From an uncultured Litoreibacter sp. (GTDB lineage: Bacteria; Pseudomonadota; Alphaproteobacteria; Rhodobacterales; Rhodobacteraceae), in NCBI GenBank assembly GCA_947494435.1, contig CANLUY010000002.1, positions 372,001 to 436,000 on the forward strand: 64,000 bases of DNA, read 5' to 3'. This document shows, in pieces, positions 15,670-23,739 of this stretch. The notes beneath the pieces are model-generated. The model did no database searches. It was given only the letters and a program-made list of their open reading frames with translations, and was not told where the DNA came from. Made by a program: the position numbers and the translations under genes. The number at the start of each line of letters is the position of its first letter. Positions within the stretch are counted from its first letter, which is position 1.

Positions 15670-16065
15670 ATGAGACAAAAGAAGAAAAGTGATCTGCTGA
15701 CAGAGGTAGAGCTGGAGTTCATGAATGAACTTTGGGCTTTGGGGGAGGGGACCGTGCGGGACGTGCTGGACCAACTGCCGGAAGGCCGCAATCTTGCCTA
15801 TACCTCTGCCGCCACCATCCTGCGCATTTTGGAACAGAAAGAGTTTGTGACCAGCCGGAAGGATGGCAAACGCCATGTGTTTGTCCCGATGCTGGCCAAA
15901 GACGCGTATCAGACCCGCTCACTGAAAGACCTCTCGATGAAGCTGTTTGACGACACGCCTGCCTCCCTCGTGGCGCGGCTGGTCGATGATGCAGATTTGA
16001 GCGAAGAGGCGTTGGGGCAAATCCGGGCACTTGTGGATCGGAGGTTGAAAAATGATACCGGGTGA
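15670..16065 (+). CDS. BlaI/MecI/CopY-family transcriptional repressor
   Basis: A 131-residue winged-helix repressor. The segment LTEVELEFMNELWALGEGTV and the recognition region YTSAATILRILEQKEFV are typical of BlaI/MecI. Such repressors are usually inactivated by cleavage or release through a membrane metallopeptidase encoded next door, and here the following gene overlaps by 14 bases and encodes an M56 peptidase. Target genes are unknown, and I see no TACA-N-TGTA operator upstream. No beta-lactamase gene lies nearby. Confidence 0.85.
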   Translation: MRQKKKSDLLTEVELEFMNELWALGEGTVRDVLDQLPEGRNLAYTSAATILRILEQKEFVTSRKDGKRHVFVPMLAKDAYQTRSLKDLSMKLFDDTPASLVARLVDDADLSEEALGQIRALVDRRLKNDTG

Positions 16066-17197
16066 CGCTCTTTTAGACGCTTTCCTCAATGCCAATATCC
16101 TATTCCTTGTGGCGTTTGCCCTCTGGCGCACCGCCCGTTTCGCGCTGGATCGCACCGGCCTGAAACACGCTTACACAACGCAATTAAAATTGTTGAACAC
16201 CGTCTTCTTAGTCATTGTATTCTCACCATTTTTGATCGTTGGCCTGACCTCATTGCAAACAGTGATCCTAGGCCAAGGCGTCAACGTGACGCTGTCTGAC
16301 ATGGTCGTCGCCTATTACCTCAATGGCGGGTTCGAGATGAAAGCCAGCGAGTTCGAACGGCTTCTATCCATGCGCGACACGTTCACCACCGATGTCATGC
16401 GCGCCGGAAGCTGGGTCGCGCTGTTTGCCATTTCCGCCTTTTTCATCGGGCTGGCCATTGGCACGGTGCGCTTGGTCTTTTCGATGTTTTGCCTGCACAA
16501 AATTGTATTCGCTAGTTATGCTTGGCGCAGTTTTGGCCGTGTACATTTGCGGCTTTCTGATCGCACTTTGGTGCCGTTTTCCACCCGCGGGTGGCGCAAC
16601 TACTATGTCGTGATCCCGTCCCATATGCTGACCAATGCCGAAGAACTCAACGTCTCCGTCGCGCATGAATTCCAGCATCTGCGTCAAGGCGATATTGAAT
16701 GGGAAATCCTGCTTGAAGCGCTCAAACCCTTCTTCTTTCTCAACCCCGCTTACCATGCATGGAAACGTCAGGTCGAAGATCTGCGTGAGCTTAGCTGTGA
16801 TCAACAAGTCCTGACCTCTGGCCGGATCGGAATCAAAGCCTATTGCGATACGTTGCTCAGCGTGTGTCAGCAAACCCTGCGCCGCGACCGCACTTTTGTG
16901 GTGGCTGTCCCCAAGGTGACGCTGGTCACCGCCGACCGCTCAGCCCTGCGCGACGGCAAGATGAGCTTCCTTGAACAGCGCATCACCACGCTTTTTGATG
17001 CGCGCAGCCTGCGCTATCCCAAGCTGGTTTATGCAGCGATGGTGTTGCCTTTACTGGCTGCGGTCATGCTGACGGCCCTGGCCATTCAAAGCCCCGGCGA
17101 TTGGAGCCATGACCGTCTGATGCTCTCAACGGTGGTGAATCTAGAACGGTTGGATGAGATTAACCGCCTTTCGACCTTCGGTAGGGTCCGCAACTAA
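16052..17197 (+). CDS. M56-family membrane metallopeptidase (BlaR1-like, no sensor domain)
   Basis: A 381-residue membrane protein with helices near residues 13-30, 45-75, 120-147 and 340-365. A cytoplasmic zinc-peptidase domain holds HEFQH (His-205, Glu-206, His-209), and ELSCDQQVL near 247 probably supplies the third ligand. This is the BlaR1/MecR1 architecture, but the chain ends shortly after the last helix without the penicillin-binding sensor domain. It probably cleaves or controls the BlaI-type repressor encoded just upstream in response to an unknown envelope signal. Confidence 0.8.
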   Translation: MIPGDALLDAFLNANILFLVAFALWRTARFALDRTGLKHAYTTQLKLLNTVFLVIVFSPFLIVGLTSLQTVILGQGVNVTLSDMVVAYYLNGGFEMKASEFERLLSMRDTFTTDVMRAGSWVALFAISAFFIGLAIGTVRLVFSMFCLHKIVFASYAWRSFGRVHLRLSDRTLVPFSTRGWRNYYVVIPSHMLTNAEELNVSVAHEFQHLRQGDIEWEILLEALKPFFFLNPAYHAWKRQVEDLRELSCDQQVLTSGRIGIKAYCDTLLSVCQQTLRRDRTFVVAVPKVTLVTADRSALRDGKMSFLEQRITTLFDARSLRYPKLVYAAMVLPLLAAVMLTALAIQSPGDWSHDRLMLSTVVNLERLDEINRLSTFGRVRN

Positions 17198-17269
17198 CGT
17201 ATACATTAACGACTTGCTCTCGGGCTGAGATCGGAGTTCACTGGCACGAACCAATGCGCCGGAGGCCCC

Positions 17270-17560
17270 ATGTTTGCAGTCACAGTCACCTTCACGATTC
17301 CGCTTGAAAAAATGCATGATTTCCTGCCGCTGATGCTGGCAAATGCCCAATCCTCGTTACAGGATGAACCGGGATGCCATCAGTTCGACGTTTGCACAGA
17401 CCCCGATCAACCCGGACAAGTTTTTCTCTATGAGCTCTATACAGACGAGGCGGCATTCGAAACCCATCAAACAATGCCGCATTACGGCGCCTTTGGCGAA
17501 GCGGCAGGCAGCATGATCGAGGATAAAGTCGTCAAGACATTCTCTCAGGTCGCGCAATGA
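17270..17560 (+). CDS. ABM-domain protein, putative quinol monooxygenase
   Basis: A 96-residue single antibiotic-biosynthesis-monooxygenase (YgiN-like) domain: MFAVTVTFTIPLEKMHDFLP, then an EPGCHQFDV stretch and FLYELYTDEAAFETH, all family hallmarks. Members act as small cofactor-free oxygenases or simply bind small molecules. It has a GGAGG site and its stop overlaps the following lactonase-like gene (ATGA), which suggests one functional unit. Confidence 0.8.
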   Translation: MFAVTVTFTIPLEKMHDFLPLMLANAQSSLQDEPGCHQFDVCTDPDQPGQVFLYELYTDEAAFETHQTMPHYGAFGEAAGSMIEDKVVKTFSQVAQ

Positions 17561-18351
17561 GCAGCTGGGAGGTCTTCGCGGTCAAATACGCCGACCGTAA
17601 CGCGCGCACGCGTGCCGACAGCTTCATCTTCGATGACAACCACGACGCCCCGCATGCCATGGATTACTTCATGTGGGTTCTACGCCGCGGCGATGAGATC
17701 ATCCTTGTCGATACAGGCTATGACCAGCCCGAAGCCGACACGCGTGACCGTCCCATCATCCTTGATCCGCGCGAGGCTTTGAAGCCACTGGGAATTAAAG
17801 CGGAAGACATCACTCAGCTGATCATCACCCATTTGCATTACGATCATGCAGGGGGGCTGCATCTCTTTCCGAACGCCAAGATCCACCTGCAAGCGGCTGA
17901 AATGGCCTACGCTACAGGTCCCTGCATGTGCCACGGCACTCTGCAAATGCCTTTTACCGCTGACCATATCTGCGAAGCCGTCAAACGTGTCTATTCCGGT
18001 CGCTGCATCTTCCACGAAGGTGAAGGCGAGGTCGCCGGCGGAGTGACAGTCCATTGCCTTGGCGGTCATTCTAGGGGCTTGCAAGCCGTCCGCGTGCGCA
18101 CGGAGGCAGGCTGGTTGTGTCTTGCCTCAGATGCCACGCATTACTACGAAAATGTGTTTGAAAAGAAGCCGTTCCCTATCGTCGTTGATATGGAAGACAT
18201 GCTGCGCGGCTTTGACACGCTGCACACACTCGCCTCAGAACGTTCACTGATCATTCCCGGTCATGACCCTTTGATACGAGAGATGTTCCCGAGCCAACAC
18301 GCCGATCACATCTTCCGTCTTGATCGTGGTCCAGACCAGTGGACGCTCTGA
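17557..18351 (+). CDS. Metallo-beta-lactamase-fold hydrolase, N-acyl-homoserine-lactonase-like
   Basis: A 264-residue MBL-fold enzyme with the dinuclear metal motif HLHYDHAGG (His-92, His-94, Asp-96, His-97), a later histidine in GGHSRG and an Asp in LASDATH. It groups with AttM/AiiA-type lactonases by layout. The substrate could be a homoserine lactone or another lactone or ester. Pairing with an ABM monooxygenase suggests that it may process an oxygenated ring product instead of a quorum signal. It has no signal peptide. Confidence 0.75.
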   Translation: MSSWEVFAVKYADRNARTRADSFIFDDNHDAPHAMDYFMWVLRRGDEIILVDTGYDQPEADTRDRPIILDPREALKPLGIKAEDITQLIITHLHYDHAGGLHLFPNAKIHLQAAEMAYATGPCMCHGTLQMPFTADHICEAVKRVYSGRCIFHEGEGEVAGGVTVHCLGGHSRGLQAVRVRTEAGWLCLASDATHYYENVFEKKPFPIVVDMEDMLRGFDTLHTLASERSLIIPGHDPLIREMFPSQHADHIFRLDRGPDQWTL

Positions 18352-18507
18352 TCTGTTGCGCGTCCCACTAGGCCTGCGTGCGGCGATTTAACTCTGCTCT
18401 TACCAAACCATCTTAACCGTCTGTTCACGCTGACGGGCAGGGTGGCCGTGGCGCATTCCCATCACGATTGCACGCCTGCGCCACCGGCGGGCATGAAGAG
18501 AGGCAAT

Positions 18508-18834
18508 ATGGAACATCACATGGATCACATGTCCCTGCCGATGGTCTTTGGGCTGATCGGCGTCGCTTATCTGTTGGTAAACGTGACGCTGTTTCTGTCA
18601 GAGGCATATATCTGGCAGCGAAAAGTGAAACTGAAAGCCAAAGGCAAAACCAGCTTTGGCGAAGATGCCGTTAATGCGGGGCTGGCAATGGCTGCAGCGC
18701 ATTTGTTTCATGCAGGGTTGATGACGCTGGTGCCAATGACCAACTACGCGTTTATCGCATGGTCTTTGACGCTGACCATTGCTGGGATCACTGGCTACAG
18801 CCTTAAACGGGCGACGTATCTCGATAGTTTTTAG
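18508..18834 (+). CDS. Small membrane protein with His/Met-rich N-terminus
   Basis: A 108-residue protein with three predicted helices (VFGLIGVAYLLVNVTLFL, a central Ala-rich helix and FIAWSLTLTIAGITGYS). The N-terminus MEHHMDHM is rich in His and Met, which could bind metal. I do not recognise the family. GAAGAGAGG precedes the ATG at 18508; an in-frame GTG at 18442 and an ATG at 18493 are alternatives. It appears to stand alone and is followed by a strong terminator. Confidence 0.65.
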   Translation: MEHHMDHMSLPMVFGLIGVAYLLVNVTLFLSEAYIWQRKVKLKAKGKTSFGEDAVNAGLAMAAAHLFHAGLMTLVPMTNYAFIAWSLTLTIAGITGYSLKRATYLDSF

Positions 18835-18840
18835 GCATAA

Positions 18841-18880
18841 AATCCTGCGGCGCGTTTTGCGGCACGCCGCAGGAATTTTC
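18841..18880 (+). terminator. Rho-independent terminator
   Basis: TCCTGCGGCG (18843-18852) pairs perfectly with CGCCGCAGGA (18865-18874) and is followed by ATTTTC. It separates the small membrane-protein gene from the pyrimidine locus. Confidence 0.85.
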
Positions 18881-18893
18881 AAAACGACTAAAA

Positions 18894-18909
18894 TTTACCA
18901 TTTGATAAA
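18894..18909. promoter_or_regulatory. RutR-like operator upstream of preT
   Basis: TTTACCATTTGATAAA matches the E. coli RutR consensus TTGACCANNTGGTCAA at 11 of 14 defined positions and is itself a near-perfect dyad. It lies 58 bases before the preT start. A RutR-like TetR regulator is encoded within the same locus, and a second match lies in front of the ureidopropionase gene. Confidence 0.55.
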
Positions 18910-18967
18910 AAAAGAATCTGTGCCAAGCTGAGAAAAATCCAGCGACCATTCAATTGATGGAGGCACA

Positions 18968-20311
18968 ATGCCGAATAGCCAGATGACACCGGGAGTTGTT
19001 CCGGGCCGCGTTTCAGATGATCAGTTGGCAGACAACTTTTCGGACTTGCACGCACCATTCCTGGGACATGAGGCCGCTGTGGCGTCTGACCGATGCTACT
19101 TCTGTTACGACGCGCCCTGTGTGATGGCTTGCCCGACCGACATCGACATTCCTTTGTTCATCCGCCAAATCCAGACGGGCACACCCGAGGCTGCTGCAAA
19201 AACAATTCTCCAGCAGAATATTCTGGGCGGCATGTGCGCCCGCGTTTGTCCGACGGAAACACTTTGCGAACAAGTTTGCGTTCGTGAAGTAGCTGAAGGC
19301 AAACCGGTTGAGATCGGACGTCTTCAGCGCTTCGCCACTGACTCGCTAATGGCAAAAAACTCTCATCCGTTTAAGCGGGCGGAGCCAACTGGCAAAAGGA
19401 TTGCAGTGGTAGGGGCGGGGCCAGCAGGCTTGGCCTGCGCACATCGTCTGGCGATGCATGGGCACGAGGTCACGCTTTACGATGCGCGGCCTAAGGCAGG
19501 CGGTCTGAACGAGTTTGGGATCGCCGCTTACAAGTCGACCGACGATTTCGCCGCGCGCGAAGTGGATTGGCTGATGCAGATCGGCGGTATCACCTTGGAA
19601 TTGGGCAAAGGTCTTGGCGCTGGTCTATCGCTCGAAACACTACAGAACAACAATGATGCCGTCTTCCTGGGCATCGGTCTGGGCGGCGTGAACTCCCTGC
19701 GCGCCGCCGGTGAGGAAAGGGACGGTGTCGGCGACGCCGTCTCTTTCATCGCAGAGCTACGGCAAACGGATGACTTGAGCACATTACCCGTTGGTCGCAA
19801 CGTCGTTGTCATCGGTGGAGGCATGACCGCGGTGGACGCCGCCGTACAATCCAAGTTGCTCGGCGCGGAAAACGTGACCATCGCTTATCGGCGTGGTCGA
19901 GACGGGATGAGCGCCTCACGTTATGAGCAAGACCTCGCGGCCTCTCATGGCGTGAATTTCGTATTTAATGCGCAACCCAAAGAAGTGCATGGAAATGGCA
20001 CGGCAGCCGAGGTTGAGTTTGAATACACCTCCTCCAAAAATGGCACGCTTAAAGGGACGGGTGAAACCTTCTGCATTAAGGCCGACCAAGTTTTCAAAGC
20101 CATTGGGCAAACGCTGGAAGATGCGCCGGATGGCTTAGAGGTTGAGGGTGGCAAGATCGCCGTGAGCGGCGCGGGGCAGACCTCACTGTCTGGCGTCTGG
20201 GCTGGGGGCGATTGCGCCACCGGTGGTGATGACTTGACCGTAACGGCCGTCGCTGAAGGCCGAGATGCAGCAGAAGATATTCATTCCGCGTTAATGGCGG
20301 CAGGAGGATAG
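18968..20311 (+). CDS. preT: NAD-dependent dihydropyrimidine dehydrogenase, PreT-like subunit
   Basis: A 447-residue FAD/NAD(P) oxidoreductase with N-terminal iron-sulfur cysteines (CYFCYDAPCVMACP and CARVCPTETLCEQVC), an FAD site VVGAGPAGLACAHRL and a second nucleotide site VVVIGGGMTAVDAA. This is the GltD-like subunit that passes electrons between NAD(H) and the PreA subunit in the first, reductive step of uracil/thymine degradation. A GGAGG site precedes the ATG. preA starts one base after its stop, as expected for a two-subunit enzyme. Confidence 0.93.
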   Translation: MPNSQMTPGVVPGRVSDDQLADNFSDLHAPFLGHEAAVASDRCYFCYDAPCVMACPTDIDIPLFIRQIQTGTPEAAAKTILQQNILGGMCARVCPTETLCEQVCVREVAEGKPVEIGRLQRFATDSLMAKNSHPFKRAEPTGKRIAVVGAGPAGLACAHRLAMHGHEVTLYDARPKAGGLNEFGIAAYKSTDDFAAREVDWLMQIGGITLELGKGLGAGLSLETLQNNNDAVFLGIGLGGVNSLRAAGEERDGVGDAVSFIAELRQTDDLSTLPVGRNVVVIGGGMTAVDAAVQSKLLGAENVTIAYRRGRDGMSASRYEQDLAASHGVNFVFNAQPKEVHGNGTAAEVEFEYTSSKNGTLKGTGETFCIKADQVFKAIGQTLEDAPDGLEVEGGKIAVSGAGQTSLSGVWAGGDCATGGDDLTVTAVAEGRDAAEDIHSALMAAGG

Positions 20312-20312
20312 C

Positions 20313-21617
20313 ATGGCAGATCTGACCAGCACGTTTATAGGCATCAAAAGCCCGAACCCTTTCTGGCTCGCGTCCGCACCGCCAACGGACAAAGAGTATA
20401 ACGTCCGCCGTGCCTTTGAGGCTGGATGGGGCGGTGTTGTCTGGAAAACTCTCGGCGAAGAAGGCCCACCCGTTGTTAACGTCAACGGTCCACGCTATGG
20501 GGCAATTTACGGAGCAGACCGGCGTTTGCTTGGACTCAATAATATCGAACTCATTACCGATCGTCCTCTGCAAACCAATCTGCGTGAGATCAAGGCGGTC
20601 AAGCGCGACTATCCAGATCGCGCGATGATCGTATCGCTCATGGTGCCCTGTGAGGAACACGCGTGGAAAGCTATTCTGCCCGTGGTTGAAGAAACCGGCG
20701 CTGATGGCATTGAGCTGAATTTTGGGTGTCCGCACGGGATGTCTGAACGCGGCATGGGGGCGGCCGTTGGCCAAGTTCCTGAATATATCGAAATGGTCGC
20801 GCGCTGGTGCAAACAAAACACCCGCATGCCGGTTATCGTAAAGCTGACGCCGAACATCACCGACATTCGTAAACCAGCGGAGGCAGCAATGCGCGGTGGT
20901 GCTGATGCTGTCTCTTTGATCAATACGATCAACTCAATCACGTCTGTAAATCTTGATACAATGAGCCCCGAGCCCTCCATTGACGGAAAAGGGTCTCACG
21001 GCGGGTACTGTGGCCCCGCTGTGAAGCCGATTGCGATGTCGATGGTGTCAGAGATTGCGCGAAATCCGGCGACACGAGACCTTCCGATCTCTGGAATTGG
21101 TGGTGTGACGACGTGGCGTGATGCGGCAGAGTTTATGTCGCTTGGTTGTGGAAACGTTCAGGTGTGTACGGCGGTCATGACATATGGCTTCAAGATCGTT
21201 TCAGAGATGATTTCCGGGCTTTCTGATTGGATGGATGAAAAAGGGCATACGTCTACTGCGGATTTCGTGGGCCAAGCCGTGCCTAACGTGACGGATTGGC
21301 AATATTTGAACCTTAACTACGTCGCAAAAGCCAAAATCGACCAAGAGGCCTGTATCTCTTGCGGGCGCTGTTATGCGGCCTGTGAGGATACGTCGCATCA
21401 AGCGATTTCAATGTCTGCGGATAGAACGTTTGAAGTGATCGACGCGGAATGCGTGGCATGCAACTTGTGCGTTGATGTTTGCCCGGTTGAGGATTGTATC
21501 TCAATGGTGCCGATGGAGCCGGGACAAACCGATCCACGCACGGGTAAGGTCGTCGAAAAGGAATACGCGAATTGGACGACCCACCCGAACAATCCCGGTG
21601 CCGTAGCCGCAGAATAG
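20313..21617 (+). CDS. preA: NAD-dependent dihydropyrimidine dehydrogenase, PreA subunit
   Basis: A 434-residue protein: a dihydroorotate-dehydrogenase-like FMN barrel (about 1-320) with LNFGCPHGMSERGMG and VIVKLTPNITDI, then two 4Fe-4S motifs (CISCGRCYAAC and CVACNLCVDVCPVEDC). It reduces uracil or thymine to the dihydro form. In the active-site loop it has GAAVGQ where mammalian enzyme has a catalytic cysteine (LACGQ, from memory); bacterial PreA proteins commonly share this. A strong AGGAGGA site links it to preT. It converges on the regulator gene 23 bases away. Confidence 0.95.
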   Translation: MADLTSTFIGIKSPNPFWLASAPPTDKEYNVRRAFEAGWGGVVWKTLGEEGPPVVNVNGPRYGAIYGADRRLLGLNNIELITDRPLQTNLREIKAVKRDYPDRAMIVSLMVPCEEHAWKAILPVVEETGADGIELNFGCPHGMSERGMGAAVGQVPEYIEMVARWCKQNTRMPVIVKLTPNITDIRKPAEAAMRGGADAVSLINTINSITSVNLDTMSPEPSIDGKGSHGGYCGPAVKPIAMSMVSEIARNPATRDLPISGIGGVTTWRDAAEFMSLGCGNVQVCTAVMTYGFKIVSEMISGLSDWMDEKGHTSTADFVGQAVPNVTDWQYLNLNYVAKAKIDQEACISCGRCYAACEDTSHQAISMSADRTFEVIDAECVACNLCVDVCPVEDCISMVPMEPGQTDPRTGKVVEKEYANWTTHPNNPGAVAAE

Positions 21618-21640
21618 GTATTGGTTTTGGCTTAGGTGCG

Positions 21641-22261
21641 TCAGACCCGCAGTAGTCGAGTGAACAGCTGCGTCAGGTAAGTCTCCGCGTTGTCGAACGG
21701 ATCTTCCTTGCCCAAGACAGCGCGGACCTGCACGTCAAAATCGGCGTAATGCTGCGTCAGGGACCAAATCGAAAAGATAAGGTGATGCGGATGCACGTCT
21801 GCGATTTTGCCCTCTGCAATCCATTTCCGGATCACAACGCATTTTTCGTCAACAAGTTGCTTCAGACTCCCCGATAGTTCTGTTTCTATTTGAGGCGCGC
21901 CTTGGATGATTTCATTCGCAAAAAGCCGGCTTTCTCGCGGGAAATTGCGGCTCATATCCAGTTTGCGCCGGACATACCCAATCAGCTCTTCGACGGGTTC
22001 ACCATCGGCATCCATTTCATTCAGCGGATCGAGCCATGTTTCCAGCAGAGTCTCCAAAAGCTCGCGGTAGATCGCTTCCTTTGAAGGGAAATAGTAGAGT
22101 AAATTTGGCTTTGACAGACCTGCTTCCGTCGCAATCTGATCAACGGTTGAGCCACGGTACCCGAATGTTGAAAATACTTTCAGCGCCGCTGCACGAATGG
22201 CGACACGATTGCGTTGTTGAATGCGCGTTTCTGGGCGTTCTGGCTTGGATCCGAATGACAT
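21641..22261 (-). CDS. rutR: TetR-family regulator, RutR-like
   Basis: A 206-residue TetR regulator. The helix-turn-helix IATEAGLSKPNLLYYFPSKE and the C-terminal HLIFSIWSLTQHYADFDVQV are strikingly like E. coli RutR, the uracil/thymine-responsive regulator of pyrimidine degradation. The gene faces preA and diverges from the ureidopropionase gene, with RutR-like palindromes in both target promoters. I infer that it represses the locus until pyrimidine is bound. The gene symbol is by similarity; the alpha-proteobacterial form may be named differently. Confidence 0.82.
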   Translation of the reverse strand: MSFGSKPERPETRIQQRNRVAIRAAALKVFSTFGYRGSTVDQIATEAGLSKPNLLYYFPSKEAIYRELLETLLETWLDPLNEMDADGEPVEELIGYVRRKLDMSRNFPRESRLFANEIIQGAPQIETELSGSLKQLVDEKCVVIRKWIAEGKIADVHPHHLIFSIWSLTQHYADFDVQVRAVLGKEDPFDNAETYLTQLFTRLLRV

Positions 22262-22360
22262 GTTGTTTTCCCAATGCTCAACAAAGTGGCAGCTACTGAA
22301 AAATTCGGCAAAAGGCCATCCGTTTTTCTTGACGGATCATGTCCCTCTGATAGCGTATGT

Positions 22361-22376
22361 TTTACCAGTCGGTCAA
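22361..22376. promoter_or_regulatory. RutR-like operator before the ureidopropionase gene
   Basis: TTTACCAGTCGGTCAA matches TTGACCANNTGGTCAA at 12 of 14 defined positions. It lies in the 158-base divergent region, 44 bases before the ATG. A TTGACG box at 22329-22334 could be the -35 element, so the operator would cover the -10/start region and block transcription. Confidence 0.6.
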
Positions 22377-22419
22377 ATTATGACTGAAGCATACCAACGA
22401 ACATCTAATGGGGGATGTC

Positions 22420-23670
22420 ATGCCAGCACCAGGCGAAAATCTGAAGATCGACGGAGCGCGCCTTTGGGACAGTCTCATGGAAATGGCAAAAATCGGTCCC
22501 GGCATTGCTGGTGGTAACAACCGCCAAACCTTGACCGATGAAGACGGCGAGGGGCGCGCTTTATTTCATAAATGGTGTGAAGCTGCTGGGTGCAACATGG
22601 GGCTGGATCAGATGGGCAACATGTTCGCCCGTCGTGAAGGTACGGACCCGGATGCGTTGCCGGTATATGTTGGTTCTCACCTCGATACGCAGCCGACAGG
22701 CGGTAAGTATGACGGCGTTCTTGGGGTGCTCGGTGGGTTGGAAATTATCCGCTCACTCAACGATCTGAACATAAAGACCAAACATCCCATTGTTGTCACC
22801 AATTTTACGAATGAAGAGGGGACGCGCTACGCGCCGGCCATGCTGTCATCGGGAGTCTTTGCCGGAATTCATACACAAGACTGGGCGTATGGGCGTGAAG
22901 ATGCGGATGGTAAGAAATTCGGTGATGAGCTGAAACGCATCGGCTGGCGTGGTGAAGAAGAAGTCGGCGCGCGCAAAATGCACGCTTTCTTTGAATTGCA
23001 CATTGAGCAAGGCCCGATCCTCGAAGCAGAAAACACCGAAGTTGGCGTTGTCACCCACGGTCAGGGCCTCAGTTGGACACAGCTAACGATCACTGGCAAG
23101 GACAGCCACACCGGCTCAACGCCTATGCCGATGCGCAAAAACGCGGGCCTCGGGATGGCCCGTATTTTGGATAAGGTTGACCAGATTGCCTTGAGCCACG
23201 CGCCGCATGCCGTTGGGGCGGCAGGCCATATCGATGTCTTTCCGAACTCCCGAAATGTGATCCCGGGCAAAGTCGTGTTCACGGTCGATTTCAGATCACC
23301 AGAGCTGAGTGTGATTGAAGATATGGAAAGCCGTTTGAAAGTTGAGGCTGAAAAGATCTGCAACGACATGGGGCTTGGCCTAGAAATGGAGAAAGTCGGT
23401 GGCTTTGATCCGGTCGCCTTTGATGAAGGCTGTGTGACGGCCGTTCGGCAGGCTGCTGAGCGCTTGGGGTACAGTCATATGAACCTGATTTCCGGTGCTG
23501 GTCATGATGCGTGTTGGATCAACCGAGTGGCCCCAACAGCAATGGTGATGTGCCCTTGTGTCGATGGCCTTAGCCATAATGAAGCAGAAGAGATCAGCCC
23601 AGAGTGGGCCGCAGCGGGGGCCAACGTCTTGTTTCATGCCGTTGTCGAGACAGCAGAGATTGTCGGGTGA
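22420..23670 (+). CDS. Zn-dependent amidohydrolase, beta-ureidopropionase type
   Basis: A 416-residue M20-like enzyme of the hydantoinase/carbamoylase family. Metal ligands are visible in VGSHLDTQPTGGKYDG, NEEGTR, HIEQGP and SGAGHDACWI. In this context it should hydrolyse N-carbamoyl-beta-alanine (or the 2-methyl form from thymine) to the beta-amino acid, CO2 and ammonia, the last step of reductive pyrimidine degradation. The start is placed at 22420 with GGGGG just upstream; ATG 22408 is in frame. It begins a rightward run that includes dihydropyrimidinase and an importer. Confidence 0.9.
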   Translation: MPAPGENLKIDGARLWDSLMEMAKIGPGIAGGNNRQTLTDEDGEGRALFHKWCEAAGCNMGLDQMGNMFARREGTDPDALPVYVGSHLDTQPTGGKYDGVLGVLGGLEIIRSLNDLNIKTKHPIVVTNFTNEEGTRYAPAMLSSGVFAGIHTQDWAYGREDADGKKFGDELKRIGWRGEEEVGARKMHAFFELHIEQGPILEAENTEVGVVTHGQGLSWTQLTITGKDSHTGSTPMPMRKNAGLGMARILDKVDQIALSHAPHAVGAAGHIDVFPNSRNVIPGKVVFTVDFRSPELSVIEDMESRLKVEAEKICNDMGLGLEMEKVGGFDPVAFDEGCVTAVRQAAERLGYSHMNLISGAGHDACWINRVAPTAMVMCPCVDGLSHNEAEEISPEWAAAGANVLFHAVVETAEIVG

Positions 23671-23739
23671 TCAGAATTGAACCTACTGGTGCATGCATCA
23701 CAGCTGTGCCTAAAGTGCCCGCATGTACCAAAGCAATTT

